Shown piece by piece: positions 1-5,172 of a DNA stretch of 10,444 bases. The notes under the pieces were generated by a model, which saw nothing but the letters and a program-made list of their open reading frames with translations, was not told the origin of the DNA and ran no database searches. Source of the stretch: UBA1370 sp964515115 (GTDB lineage Bacteria > Patescibacteriota > Microgenomatia > UBA1400 > PJMF01); NCBI GenBank assembly GCA_964515115.1, contig CAZESB010000020.1, positions 1 through 10,444 of the forward strand, written 5' to 3'. The number at the start of each line of letters is the position of its first letter. Position 1 is the stretch's first letter. A program made the position numbers and the translations under genes.

Positions 1-53
1 GCTTGAGTAATGGATTTGTTTGAAAGCCCGGCTGAAGTGAGGAGTAATTTCAT
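1..53 (-). CDS. S51 peptidase E / type 1 glutamine amidotransferase-like protein, N-terminal fragment (partial at window edge)
   Basis: The minus strand opens an ATG at 53 that overlaps the TGA stop of the proline iminopeptidase gene by four bases (ATGA). It reads M-K-L-L-L-T-S-A-G-L-S-N-K-S-I-T-Q before leaving the window. This N-terminus, a beta strand then T-S-A-G-L-x-N-K-S-I, is what I know from the S51 (peptidase E, class I glutamine amidotransferase-like) family, where it forms the first strand and loop of the Rossmann-like core. Only 17 residues are visible, so the catalytic Ser-His pair cannot be checked. The ATGA overlap implies translational coupling to the upstream peptidase gene. 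A second, complete S51-like gene lies at 7230-7805. The family call rests on a short stretch; that a gene starts here is more certain than which family it belongs to. Confidence 0.6.
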   Translation of the reverse strand, partial: MKLLLTSAGLSNKSITQ

Positions 54-1024
54 AATTCTATTCTTCTGTCGAAATTTCTGGCATGTCTATCTAAAAAATA
101 CCTGAAAGCCAGCCTTTTTGCTACTTCTCCATCGGCGGTCAAAACGTGATTGCTGGTGGGTAAAATAATAATTTCAGCCTTGGTAAGCTGTTTGTATACC
201 GCCCAAGCTTGTTCGGCGGGACAGAGCGCGTCGTATCTGCCGTGCACAATGATCGAGGGAATGTGTTTAATAGCGCCGATATTTTTGAGCAGTTGGTCGG
301 GTTGGAGAAAAAAATTATTGGCTTCGTAATGCAGAAAGATTTTCACTGCTGCGATCTCTTCATCGCTCACTTCTTCCGGATCGGTGAAGTGCAAATCCGC
401 TTGAGCATTCATTAAATTGCCTTCCCAGTTGTTGACTCCGGCGGTGATTGCTTTTATTTCTTCGAGCGAAGCCGCTTTCATTTTTTTCAACAGAACTTCA
501 GCGGCATTAACCGGAGTAGCATCATATTTGTTCAGAAATTCAATTTGTTTTTCCCGCAAATCCGGAAACATTCTCTCAATGCCGTTATCTTGGGTAGAGG
601 CCCAGGCCGCATCTTTCGGGCGAGCCAAAAAAATACCCCTCATTAACAGTCCGCGTACTTGCTCCGGGTGTTCCTGAGCATAGGCGAGTGCCAGAGTTGA
701 TCCCCAACTTCCTCCGGCCACAAACCATTTTTTGATCTTGAGCTTGATTCGCAATCGCTCCATGTCCGCGATGAGATCTTGCAAAGTATTGTTGCTGATT
801 TCACCAAGCGGCAAACTTTCACCGCAGCCTCTTTGATCAAATGTCACAACTTGATACTTGGAGAGATCGTAAATCTTAACGTGTTTTGGTTTTGATTTCG
901 AGCCCGGACCGCCATGTAGGGTCACGATAACCTCGCCTTGCGGATTGCCATATTGAGCGTAGAAAACCTTGTGGCCTGCTTGTTTGGGTAGATAGCCGGT
1001 GTTGGTGGGTAAAAGTTTTTTCAT
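50..1024 (-). CDS. pip: Proline iminopeptidase (prolyl aminopeptidase, alpha/beta hydrolase, family S33)
   Basis: This gene predicts a cytosolic exopeptidase that removes N-terminal proline from peptides. Counting from ATG 1024, it shows the oxyanion-hole motif H-G-G-P-G (about 37-41), the family signature D-Q-R-G-C-G-E-S (about 63-70), the nucleophile elbow G-G-S-W-G-S with Ser106, an acid in R-Y-D-A-L-C-P (Asp265) and a His in S-N-H-V-L (His293). Glutamates in N-N-W-E-G and H-Y-E-A-N-N-F match the positions that bind the substrate amino group in this family. Length (324 aa) is normal. The frame also allows TTG at 1036, adding four residues; I prefer ATG because neither start has a visible Shine-Dalgarno. 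It lies 25 nt after the phosphoesterase gene and overlaps the next gene by ATGA, so all three are probably one transcript. The call is firm; true substrate preference is not visible. Confidence 0.93.
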   Translation of the reverse strand: MKKLLPTNTGYLPKQAGHKVFYAQYGNPQGEVIVTLHGGPGSKSKPKHVKIYDLSKYQVVTFDQRGCGESLPLGEISNNTLQDLIADMERLRIKLKIKKWFVAGGSWGSTLALAYAQEHPEQVRGLLMRGIFLARPKDAAWASTQDNGIERMFPDLREKQIEFLNKYDATPVNAAEVLLKKMKAASLEEIKAITAGVNNWEGNLMNAQADLHFTDPEEVSDEEIAAVKIFLHYEANNFFLQPDQLLKNIGAIKHIPSIIVHGRYDALCPAEQAWAVYKQLTKAEIIILPTSNHVLTADGEVAKRLAFRYFLDRHARNFDRRIEL

Positions 1025-1049
1025 TTGAGATTTCAAAATATTTGTAAAA

Positions 1050-1544
1050 TTAACTCAGCGCAATTTTTTCTGCCTCTTTTGTACGCGTCTCATAAATCAC
1101 GAAACTGGGTATGCCAGTGACGTAACCCTGAATTTCGCCGGGATTGAGGAGCAAGCAAGCACCAACTATTTCTTGGTGATATTCGTGAGTATGACCAAAA
1201 ATGCAAAGATCAAATTCGCCGGATTTAGCAGCTAATTCCGCAATTTTAGGATAGTGATTCATAAAAATCCGTACTCCATCAACGGTGTCTTCATAGATAT
1301 CACCGCAAAGTTCCAATTTGTCCGAAGTATCCATTTTTCTGGTCATAGCAACTCGTTCCGCCTCATTATTGCCCCAAACAAATTTAACTTTGCCTTGGAA
1401 TTTTTCCAGGACCGCGCACCCTGGCGGAGCGATAAGATCTCCGGCAAAAAGGAGTAACTCGCAACCGGCTTCATTGGCCAGCGTGATTGCTTTCTCTAAA
1501 TTGTCCCACTGGTCGTGACTGTCGCTCATGATGGCAATTTTCAT
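1050..1544 (-). CDS. YfcE/MJ0936-type metallophosphoesterase
   Basis: This is a 164-residue calcineurin-like phosphodiesterase of the small YfcE/MJ0936 group, which hydrolyses phosphodiester bonds using two metal ions. All metal-binding blocks are present in order: D-S-H at 8-10, G-D at 35-36, G-N-N-E at 58-61 (family G-N-x-D/E), a lone His in M-N-H at 97, and G-H-T-H at 117-120. L-N-P-G-E near the C-terminus is also typical of the group. There is no signal peptide, so it is cytosolic. The ATG at 1544 is preceded by TAAAAT exactly six bases upstream, suggesting a leaderless transcript. The proline iminopeptidase follows 25 nt downstream and is probably co-transcribed. The physiological substrate of these enzymes is generally unknown and nothing here narrows it. 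Confidence 0.93.
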   Translation of the reverse strand: MKIAIMSDSHDQWDNLEKAITLANEAGCELLLFAGDLIAPPGCAVLEKFQGKVKFVWGNNEAERVAMTRKMDTSDKLELCGDIYEDTVDGVRIFMNHYPKIAELAAKSGEFDLCIFGHTHEYHQEIVGACLLLNPGEIQGYVTGIPSFVIYETRTKEAEKIALS

Positions 1545-1550
1545 ATGTTT

Positions 1551-1556
1551 ATTTTA
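1551..1556 (-). promoter_or_regulatory. Putative -10 element (TGCTAAAAT) for the phosphoesterase gene
   Basis: On the minus strand TAAAAT lies six bases before the ATG at 1544 and is preceded by TGC, an extended -10 arrangement. No good -35 is visible. A transcript starting about seven bases downstream would begin at the start codon, and no Shine-Dalgarno is present. The same TAAAAT-N6-ATG layout recurs before the genes at 6957 and 10010. Confidence 0.45.
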
Positions 1557-1599
1557 GCAAACTGTATTGATTTGCGGCTAAAGAGTTGGGCAATTTGGC

Positions 1600-2379
1600 T
1601 TATTTTCCTTTCATCAACCCAAGAGCGCTAAACTTAGTTTTAAAGCCAATATTTTCATAAAATTGATGGGGATATGATCCTCCTTCTGTCGCCAAAGCAT
1701 GAGCTTGATTGCCATTAGCAACCGATTGCCTGACACAAAACAGAGAAGCCATTTTGCCAAAGCCCTCACCCCTCACTTCCCGCAGCGATCCCACATTGGA
1801 AATGTACCCAATGCCGGCAAAATTAGTTAGGGAAGAAACCGCCACCGGAATTTTTCCCTTGTAAACAATAAAGTATTCGATTTTCCCGGACTGAGCATGC
1901 CTCAGCCACGAATCGCGAGCAGTTTTTAAATAGTTACCCAGTTCGCCGTAAGGATTTTGCGGGTCGTCTTTTTGATAACACCGATCAAAAGTTTCTAAAA
2001 ATATTTTTAATTGTGCCTTGGTTGATACTTTGCTGATTGAATCAAAACGACTGGCATCTATCCCCTCGCCAGAGTGAAACAACCACTGATCTTCCCAGGT
2101 TTTCTGGTAACCGCGGGTGGTAAAGAATTTTGTTAATGGCCTGAGATTGTTGCTGTTTTCAAAATAGATTGCCGGCTTTCTGTCCAAGCTGACCAGTTCT
2201 TTTTCAATGGTCATCAACTCCCGATCAGAAATTTTTTTGTCCACTAGCGCATGATTGAAAAAGTGGGAATCGTCTTTTTCGCACCAAGTAATCGAGGCAA
2301 AATTAAGATCAATTAACTTGTTGCAAGTGATGCCATATTGGAGATGTTGATAATTTTGCAAGAAAATTTGATTTTTCAT
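1600..2379 (-). CDS. GNAT-family N-acetyltransferase with an extra N-terminal domain
   Basis: This 259-residue protein carries a GNAT (acetyl-CoA-dependent N-acyltransferase) fold in its C-terminal half. Visible signs are the strand I-E-Y-F-I-V-Y-K-G-K-I-P-V-A-V-S-S-L, the strand I-G-Y-I-S-N-V-G-S-L, the acetyl-CoA pyrophosphate loop R-G-E-G-F-G-K (motif A, R-x-x-G-x-G/A) followed by a helix, and the closing F-Y-E-N-I-G-F motif (motif B). The first 120 residues resemble no family I can name; in similar two-part proteins this region is often a degenerate second GNAT domain. The substrate cannot be told. ATG 2379 has no Shine-Dalgarno, but an extended -10 lies 63 bases upstream. The gene ends 55 nt before the phosphoesterase start and diverges from the toxin-antitoxin operon. 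Confidence 0.85.
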   Translation of the reverse strand: MKNQIFLQNYQHLQYGITCNKLIDLNFASITWCEKDDSHFFNHALVDKKISDRELMTIEKELVSLDRKPAIYFENSNNLRPLTKFFTTRGYQKTWEDQWLFHSGEGIDASRFDSISKVSTKAQLKIFLETFDRCYQKDDPQNPYGELGNYLKTARDSWLRHAQSGKIEYFIVYKGKIPVAVSSLTNFAGIGYISNVGSLREVRGEGFGKMASLFCVRQSVANGNQAHALATEGGSYPHQFYENIGFKTKFSALGLMKGK

Positions 2380-2442
2380 AGCTGGCGGCTACCGCTGTGT
2401 TCGTGATAGCAATGGCAGTAACACTTGCAGGGTGTGTATCAA

Positions 2443-2451
2443 ATTATAGCA
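2443..2451 (-). promoter_or_regulatory. Extended -10 promoter (TGCTATAAT) for the GNAT gene
   Basis: The minus strand reads TGC followed by a perfect TATAAT. Initiation would be expected near 2436, giving a 5' leader of about 57 nt before ATG 2379. No convincing -35 is present, which is usual for TGn-extended promoters. The leader contains short complementary segments (GTGTT and AACAC, TACTGCC and GGTAG) that could fold, but I recognise no riboswitch class. Confidence 0.6.
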
Positions 2452-2527
2452 GAATAATTTGCTGGAACTAATAGATATCAAGCCTTGGAAAAGTTCTCTT
2501 TGTAATTAAATATAAAAAAAATTAATC

Positions 2528-2555
2528 TTGACAATTGTGTCATTTATGGCACAAT
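2528..2555 (+). promoter_or_regulatory. Promoter of the toxin-antitoxin operon (TTGACA - 16 bp - CACAAT)
   Basis: A perfect TTGACA at 2528-2533 is followed after 16 bp by CACAAT at 2550-2555 (4/6 match to TATAAT). The predicted start, about 2561-2563, abuts the toxin GTG at 2564, so the mRNA would be leaderless or nearly so. The palindrome at 2534-2555 fills the whole spacer and the -10 box. Confidence 0.7.
2534..2555. promoter_or_regulatory. Operator-like 22-bp palindrome, predicted autoregulatory site of the antitoxin
   Basis: Two half-sites, ATTGTGTCATT and TATGGCACAAT, pair at 9 of 11 positions around a centre between 2544 and 2545. The palindrome sits exactly between the -35 and the end of the -10, where a bound protein would block RNA polymerase. 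Antitoxins of type II systems usually repress their own operon from such sites, and the HTH antitoxin encoded downstream is the obvious binder. The palindrome is seen directly; its role is inferred. Confidence 0.65.
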
Positions 2556-2563
2556 AACTCTCA

Positions 2564-2890
2564 GTGAGGAAACAAATTATTTTTGACAAGAGAGCTCGTA
2601 AAGAACTTGGCAAGTTTTCTCGCGTGGTTAGAAATAAATTTATAGCTCTCTTGGAAGTTTTAGAAGAAACTGGTGTACTGGAAGAACCATTTGCAAAAAA
2701 AATACACCATAAAAAAGGATTATTTGAAATCAGGGTGAAACACAGAGGACAGTATCGCGTAATCTATGCATATTTACTAAAAAATCAAATAATAGTTCTT
2801 AGTGCGTTTCAAAAAAAGATGCAGAAAACGCCGCTTAAAGAAATAGATAAAGCTATTAAAAGATTGGATAATTTGATAAAAGGAGGATGA
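2564..2890 (+). CDS. higB: Type II toxin, RelE/HigB superfamily (phage Gp49-like)
   Basis: This 108-residue basic protein matches the Gp49-like/HigB branch of the RelE superfamily of ribosome-dependent mRNA interferases. Diagnostic features in order are an N-terminal helix pair, the P-F-A-K-K-I segment, G-L-F-E-I-R-V-K (about 56-63), Q-Y-R-V-I-Y (about 68-73), a strand I-I-V-L-S-A-F-Q-K-K, then the typical Q-K-T-P-x-x-E-I-x-x-A helix at the C-terminus. The basic and aromatic residues needed for mRNA cleavage in this group (Arg in the Y-R-V-x-Y strand, Lys-Lys in F-Q-K-K) are kept, so it looks intact. I chose GTG 2564, which begins about where transcription should start; no Shine-Dalgarno is present. 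Toxin precedes antitoxin, the order typical of HigBA. The exact subfamily name is less certain than the superfamily. Confidence 0.9.
   Translation: MRKQIIFDKRARKELGKFSRVVRNKFIALLEVLEETGVLEEPFAKKIHHKKGLFEIRVKHRGQYRVIYAYLLKNQIIVLSAFQKKMQKTPLKEIDKAIKRLDNLIKGG
2881..2886 (+). promoter_or_regulatory. Strong Shine-Dalgarno for the antitoxin, inside the toxin 3' end
   Basis: AGGAGG directly abuts the tandem ATG-ATG at 2887-2892. Spacing to the first ATG is zero and to the second is three, so the second is the more usable start. A perfect ribosome site for the antitoxin and none for the toxin would favour antitoxin excess. Confidence 0.6.
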
Positions 2891-3168
2891 TGACCAAAAA
2901 AACTGTCACTTTTCAAGAAATAAAGAAAGATTTAACTGCTGATGATCGGAAAGCGATTGAGCTTGAAAAAAAGTACTATCATCTGGTTGTTTCCCTGCGA
3001 AAAATGAGAGAATCGCTCGGATTAACTCAAGAACAGCTGGCATCAAAATCCAATATCCCGAGAACGACTATCAGTAAGGTTGAATCTGGCAATCGAAATG
3101 TAACCATAGATGTTTTAATGACCCTGGCCAAAGCGATGAACAAAAATTTAGTGCTGCAGTTGAATTAA
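2890..3168 (+). CDS. higA: XRE-family HTH antitoxin (HigA-like)
   Basis: The product (92 aa from ATG 2890, 93 from ATG 2887) is the antitoxin partner of the toxin just upstream. Its core is a Cro/C1-type helix-turn-helix: L-R-K-M-R-E-S-L-G-L-T-Q-E-Q-L-A-S-K-S-N-I-P-R-T-T-I is split by the usual turn, followed by S-K-V-E-S-G-N-R-N-V-T-I-D-V-L-M-T-L-A-K-A-M. The first 30 residues are charged and helical and are the likely toxin-contact region. The stop of the toxin gene overlaps the start (one base with ATG 2890, four with ATG 2887), so the genes are translationally coupled. The protein should bind the palindrome at 2534-2555, as inferred from family behaviour. Confidence 0.9.
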   Translation: MTKKTVTFQEIKKDLTADDRKAIELEKKYYHLVVSLRKMRESLGLTQEQLASKSNIPRTTISKVESGNRNVTIDVLMTLAKAMNKNLVLQLN

Positions 3169-3185
3169 AGTGCCCGTTATCTTCA

Positions 3186-3209
3186 GCACGTGCAGCGTGT
3201 GCAATTTTT
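3186..3209 (+). terminator. Possible Rho-independent terminator after the toxin-antitoxin operon
   Basis: Bases 3186-3202 can fold into a five-pair stem (GCACG with TGTGC, one G-T wobble) around a seven-base loop, followed by AA and five T residues. It lies 18 nt after the antitoxin stop, between two convergent genes. The stem is short, so this is tentative. Confidence 0.4.
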
Positions 3210-3232
3210 ACCCAAACTTAATCTGCTTTCAC

Positions 3233-3832
3233 TCAAACCCGTACCATCCCCCGGAATCCCCGAGCAGAATAAAAAGACTCCGCTCCGTTGTGATAAACAA
3301 AAACCTGATTGTAGCGCCGGTCGCAGAAAAGAGCTCCGCCCAGCTTGCGAATTCCGGCTGGAGTTTTTATCCAACTTGAGGTAGTGGTATCAAACTTACC
3401 CAGTTGCTGAAGTTCTCGGTACTGATCTTCATCCAGCAGCTCAATACCCATAGCTGCAGCTAATTCAACAGCGTTTCCGCCTGGATGGACTCCTTTCTTT
3501 TGGCGCAATGCTTCACCCTCCGCGTCATAACAGATACTGCGGCGATTGGGGCTTTGCTCAGAACAATCACAAAAAATGTATTCGTCCCGCTTTTGATCAT
3601 AGCCAATTACATCTGGCTCCCCGCCAGTACTTTCCATGGCATTGAGGGATTGCAATTTTTGCTTATTTTTTTCTAATTTCGCCTGGATTTTGCTCCATTC
3701 CAATCCTTTGTGCCGACTCGTATTTTCCTCAAAGCGAGCTTTAAGCTGCGAGAGCAACTGCTCTGTCTTTTTCGCAGACAGCTCTAAATTGACTGGGACT
3801 TTTGGAATCGGTTTGCCATTTCCTTTGGGCAT
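3233..3832 (-). CDS. DUF4256 family protein
   Basis: I recognise this 199-residue protein as a member of DUF4256, a conserved family of unknown function. Family signatures cover almost the whole length: R-H-K-G-L-E-W near residue 43, M-E-S-T-G-G-E-P-D-V-I-G-Y-D near 66-79, Y-I-F-C-D-C-S near 86-92, R-R-S-I-C-Y-D, then M-G-I-E-L-L-D-E-D-Q-Y-R-E-L-Q, W-I-K-T-P-A-G-I-R-K-L-G-G-A-L-F-C-D-R-R-Y and V-F-V-Y-H-N-G-A-E-S. No signal peptide or membrane segment is seen, so it is cytosolic. ATG 3832 has AAAGGAAA 8-15 nt upstream, one of the few Shine-Dalgarno-like sequences here. It is convergent with the toxin-antitoxin operon and stands as a single-gene unit. No function should be inferred beyond family membership. 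Confidence 0.92.
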   Translation of the reverse strand: MPKGNGKPIPKVPVNLELSAKKTEQLLSQLKARFEENTSRHKGLEWSKIQAKLEKNKQKLQSLNAMESTGGEPDVIGYDQKRDEYIFCDCSEQSPNRRSICYDAEGEALRQKKGVHPGGNAVELAAAMGIELLDEDQYRELQQLGKFDTTTSSWIKTPAGIRKLGGALFCDRRYNQVFVYHNGAESFYSARGFRGMVRV

Positions 3833-3926
3833 AATATTAATTTCCTTTACAGACTACATTTTACTGGGTTTTGCAAACTTAGGAAAGTTGCCAAACAACC
3901 TTTTACCGAATAACAATAATTATATA

Positions 3927-3955
3927 TTGACAAACAATAAATTATTAGCCAAAAT
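3927..3955 (+). promoter_or_regulatory. Promoter of the DUF2975-yozG pair (TTGACA - 17 bp - CAAAAT)
   Basis: A perfect TTGACA at 3927-3932 and CAAAAT at 3950-3955 (4/6) are separated by the optimal 17 bp in a very AT-rich stretch. Initiation near 3962 would leave a leader of about 32 nt before ATG 3994. Confidence 0.6.
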
Positions 3956-3993
3956 ACTACCAATACAAGCAGTACAAAAAACGAAGCACTTTT

Positions 3994-4473
3994 ATGAAAC
4001 GTGGCTCAACCGTTTTTTTAAAAATAGTGATTGTACTGATCGGCCTGGCAGTTCTTGCCGGCTTGATCGGACTGCCGCTCCTTGAAGGCCGGAATGCTAA
4101 CGCCGATCTAGTTAGTATTTACTTCAAGGACCCGCTCTTGGCGTATGTCTATGTGGCTTCTCTGCCCTTTTTTATGGCGCTGCAGCAAGCTTTTAAGCTC
4201 TTAGGGCACATTGAGCGGAACCAAACTTTCTCGCCAATTGCCGTCAAAACACTGCGGAATATTAAGTACTGCGCCACGGCTCTGATTGGTTTTGGCACCG
4301 TGAGCATGCCTCTTTTCTATTACTGGGCGCAAGAAGAAGACGCGCCGGGAATTATTGTCATCGGACTGGTGATGCTGTTTGCTTGCCTGGTGATTGCCAC
4401 GGCGGCGGCGGTTTTTGAACGACTTTTGCAAAACGCAGTTGATATCAAGGCAGAAAACGACCTAACCATTTGA
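3994..4473 (+). CDS. DUF2975 integral membrane protein
   Basis: This 159-residue protein has four hydrophobic helices, at roughly residues 7-29, 44-67, 88-111 and 117-141, with a short polar stretch (L-L-G-H-I-E-R-N-Q-T-F-S-P-I-A-V-K-T-L-R) between helices 2 and 3. The motif R-N-Q-T-F-S-P-x-x-V-x-x-L-R-x-I is the hallmark of DUF2975, a family of unknown role in the cytoplasmic membrane. The adjacent gene, nine bases downstream, is a YozG-like XRE regulator. This two-gene arrangement is well known for DUF2975, so the pair probably acts together, the regulator controlling both. The ATG has no clear Shine-Dalgarno. No catalytic residues are visible. Confidence 0.85.
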   Translation: MKRGSTVFLKIVIVLIGLAVLAGLIGLPLLEGRNANADLVSIYFKDPLLAYVYVASLPFFMALQQAFKLLGHIERNQTFSPIAVKTLRNIKYCATALIGFGTVSMPLFYYWAQEEDAPGIIVIGLVMLFACLVIATAAAVFERLLQNAVDIKAENDLTI

Positions 4474-4482
4474 GGAACAATA

Positions 4483-4692
4483 ATGTCAATTATTATCAAT
4501 ATCGACGTCATGTTGGCTAAGAGAAAAATGAGCGTCACTCAGTTGGCGGAAAAGGTCGGCATTACCCTGGCTAATTTGTCTATTTTGAAAAATGGCAAAG
4601 CCAAGGCAATTCGGCTGTCAACACTTGAGGCAATTTGCAAGGCACTTGATTGCCAACCTGGGGATATTTTGGAGTATCGGGGTAAGAACTAA
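4483..4692 (+). CDS. YozG-like XRE-family transcriptional regulator
   Basis: This 69-residue single-domain DNA-binding protein belongs to the YozG/Cro-C1 group of helix-turn-helix regulators. It starts with a beta strand and helix (I-I-I-N-I-D-V-M-L-A-K-R-K-M-S), followed by the HTH proper T-Q-L-A-E-K-V-G-I-T-L-A-N-L-S-I-L-K-N-G-K-A-K-A-I-R, and ends with the group signature L-E-A-I-C-K-A-L-D-C-Q-P-G-D-I-L-E-Y. GAGGA, straddling the stop codon of the DUF2975 gene, gives a well-spaced Shine-Dalgarno (six to ten nt before ATG 4483). Co-transcription with that gene is clear. It probably represses its own operon, by analogy with related pairs. Confidence 0.9.
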   Translation: MSIIINIDVMLAKRKMSVTQLAEKVGITLANLSILKNGKAKAIRLSTLEAICKALDCQPGDILEYRGKN

Positions 4693-4758
4693 ACCTCTCC
4701 CAATAATTTTTTCATCGTTGCATGAAGCTGAGAATCAAACCTAAATCTTGGACCCCAC

Positions 4759-4971
4759 TTACTTCTTGCGCTCACGTCCTGGCCAGCAAACTGGACAAGG
4801 ACCGCTGCCTCGATACTCATGGCCGCGGCTGCAAATTTTGATTTCTGCCGCCTTGTCGTCCACGCCCACCAAATGTTCCTCAACCCGATACCGCACAAAT
4901 TTTTTAATCAAATCAAAAGGGATGGGTTGGTTCGGATAAGTGAAACTTGGCTCCCCGAGCCAAGGTATCAA
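4759..4971 (-). CDS. Small protein with a C-terminal CxxGH/CPxC zinc-ribbon-like motif
   Basis: This 70-residue reading frame ends with I-K-I-C-S-R-G-H-E-Y-R-G-S-G-P-C-P-V-C-W-P-G. Three Cys and one His in C-x2-G-H ... C-P-x-C spacing look like one zinc site. The upstream part (P-F-D-L-I-K-K-F-V-R-Y-R-V-E-E-H-L-V-G) is plausible helix. I do not recognise the family. The only in-frame start after an upstream stop is TTG 4971, inside the hairpin at 4946-4964, so the protein may be an N-terminally truncated remnant. Another minus frame continues past the stop to 4689 with protein-like residues (R-F-R-F-D-S-Q-L-H-A-T-M-K-K-L-L-G), which raises the possibility of a frameshift. It would be the first gene after the attC-like site at 5066-5172 and is convergent with the YozG gene. 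Confidence 0.55.
   Translation of the reverse strand: MIPWLGEPSFTYPNQPIPFDLIKKFVRYRVEEHLVGVDDKAAEIKICSRGHEYRGSGPCPVCWPGRERKK
4946..4964. repeat. Perfect 8-bp inverted repeat (hairpin) at the edge of the duplicated segment
   Basis: CTTGGCTC and GAGCCAAG flank three bases, giving a strong GC-rich hairpin. It lacks a T-tract on either side, so it is not a standard terminator. It marks the left border of the 207-bp duplication, and the second copy keeps only its right part (GCTC-CCC-GAGC). Confidence 0.6.
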
Positions 4972-5064
4972 ATAATATCATCAATTAAGAGGTTGCTGGA
5001 AGTAGTACAAGCAGTTGGTGCATGTGGAGACATGGATTTGTATAGGTTGAAGCCAGTGGTTTAG
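4951..5064 (+). pseudogene. C-terminal remnant (37 codons) of an unrecognised plus-strand gene, copy 1
   Basis: The plus strand encodes L-P-E-P-R-Y-Q-I-I ... V-Q-A-V-G-A-C-G-D-M-D-L-Y-R-L-K-P-V-V and a TAG stop two bases before the attC-like site. The gapless second copy at 7014-7127 differs at 21 of 114 bases, 13 of them third codon positions; in the last 20 sense codons the only amino-acid change is Met/Leu. That pattern shows this frame was translated and selected before or after the duplication. Upstream the similarity stops abruptly, so no full-length gene is present. The frame stays open back to an ATG at 4819, but that extension overlaps the zinc-ribbon frame and is not shared with copy 2. 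I do not recognise the family. Confidence 0.6.
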
Positions 5065-5065
5065 T

Positions 5066-5172
5066 TCTTAACGCTGTGGGTTAACCTTAAAACAGATTGA
5101 TGACTGACTAGTAAACCCAAGTGTAATTAAGATTTGTGTAGGATGAATTAAGGTTAAATTAATTTGTTAAAC
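5066..5172 (-). repeat. attC-like quasi-palindromic site, copy 1
   Basis: Read on the minus strand, the outer boxes are GTTTAAC (5172-5166, a perfect RYYYAAC) and GTTAAGA (5072-5066, 6/7 to GTTRRRY). The inner boxes TTAACCTTAA and TTAAGGTTAA (5157-5148 and 5090-5081) are a perfect 10-bp inverted repeat. Both outer-inner spacers are exactly 8 nt. The site begins at the stop codon of the fusion gene at 5172. This R''-L''-loop-L'-R' order is what defines integron attC sites. By shape alone it could also be a MITE or a bidirectional terminator. Confidence 0.6.

Noticed and set aside
209..840. Overlapping plus- and minus-strand open frames inside the proline iminopeptidase gene
   Set aside because: They are shadows of a gene with complete family motifs; none shows a domain or a ribosome site.
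3170..3676. Open frames opposite and beside the DUF4256 gene
   Set aside because: DUF4256 signatures cover almost the full length of 3233-3832, so the other frames are incidental.
4748..4939. Plus-strand frame of 63 codons opposite the zinc-ribbon gene
   Set aside because: Its translation is low-complexity with no motif, whereas the minus frame carries an ordered Cys/His motif.
5065..5171. Repeat as a simple bidirectional transcription terminator between convergent genes
   Set aside because: The long 57-60 nt loop, the lack of T-tracts after the stems and the 29-bp identity across copies do not fit a terminator; termination as a side role remains possible.
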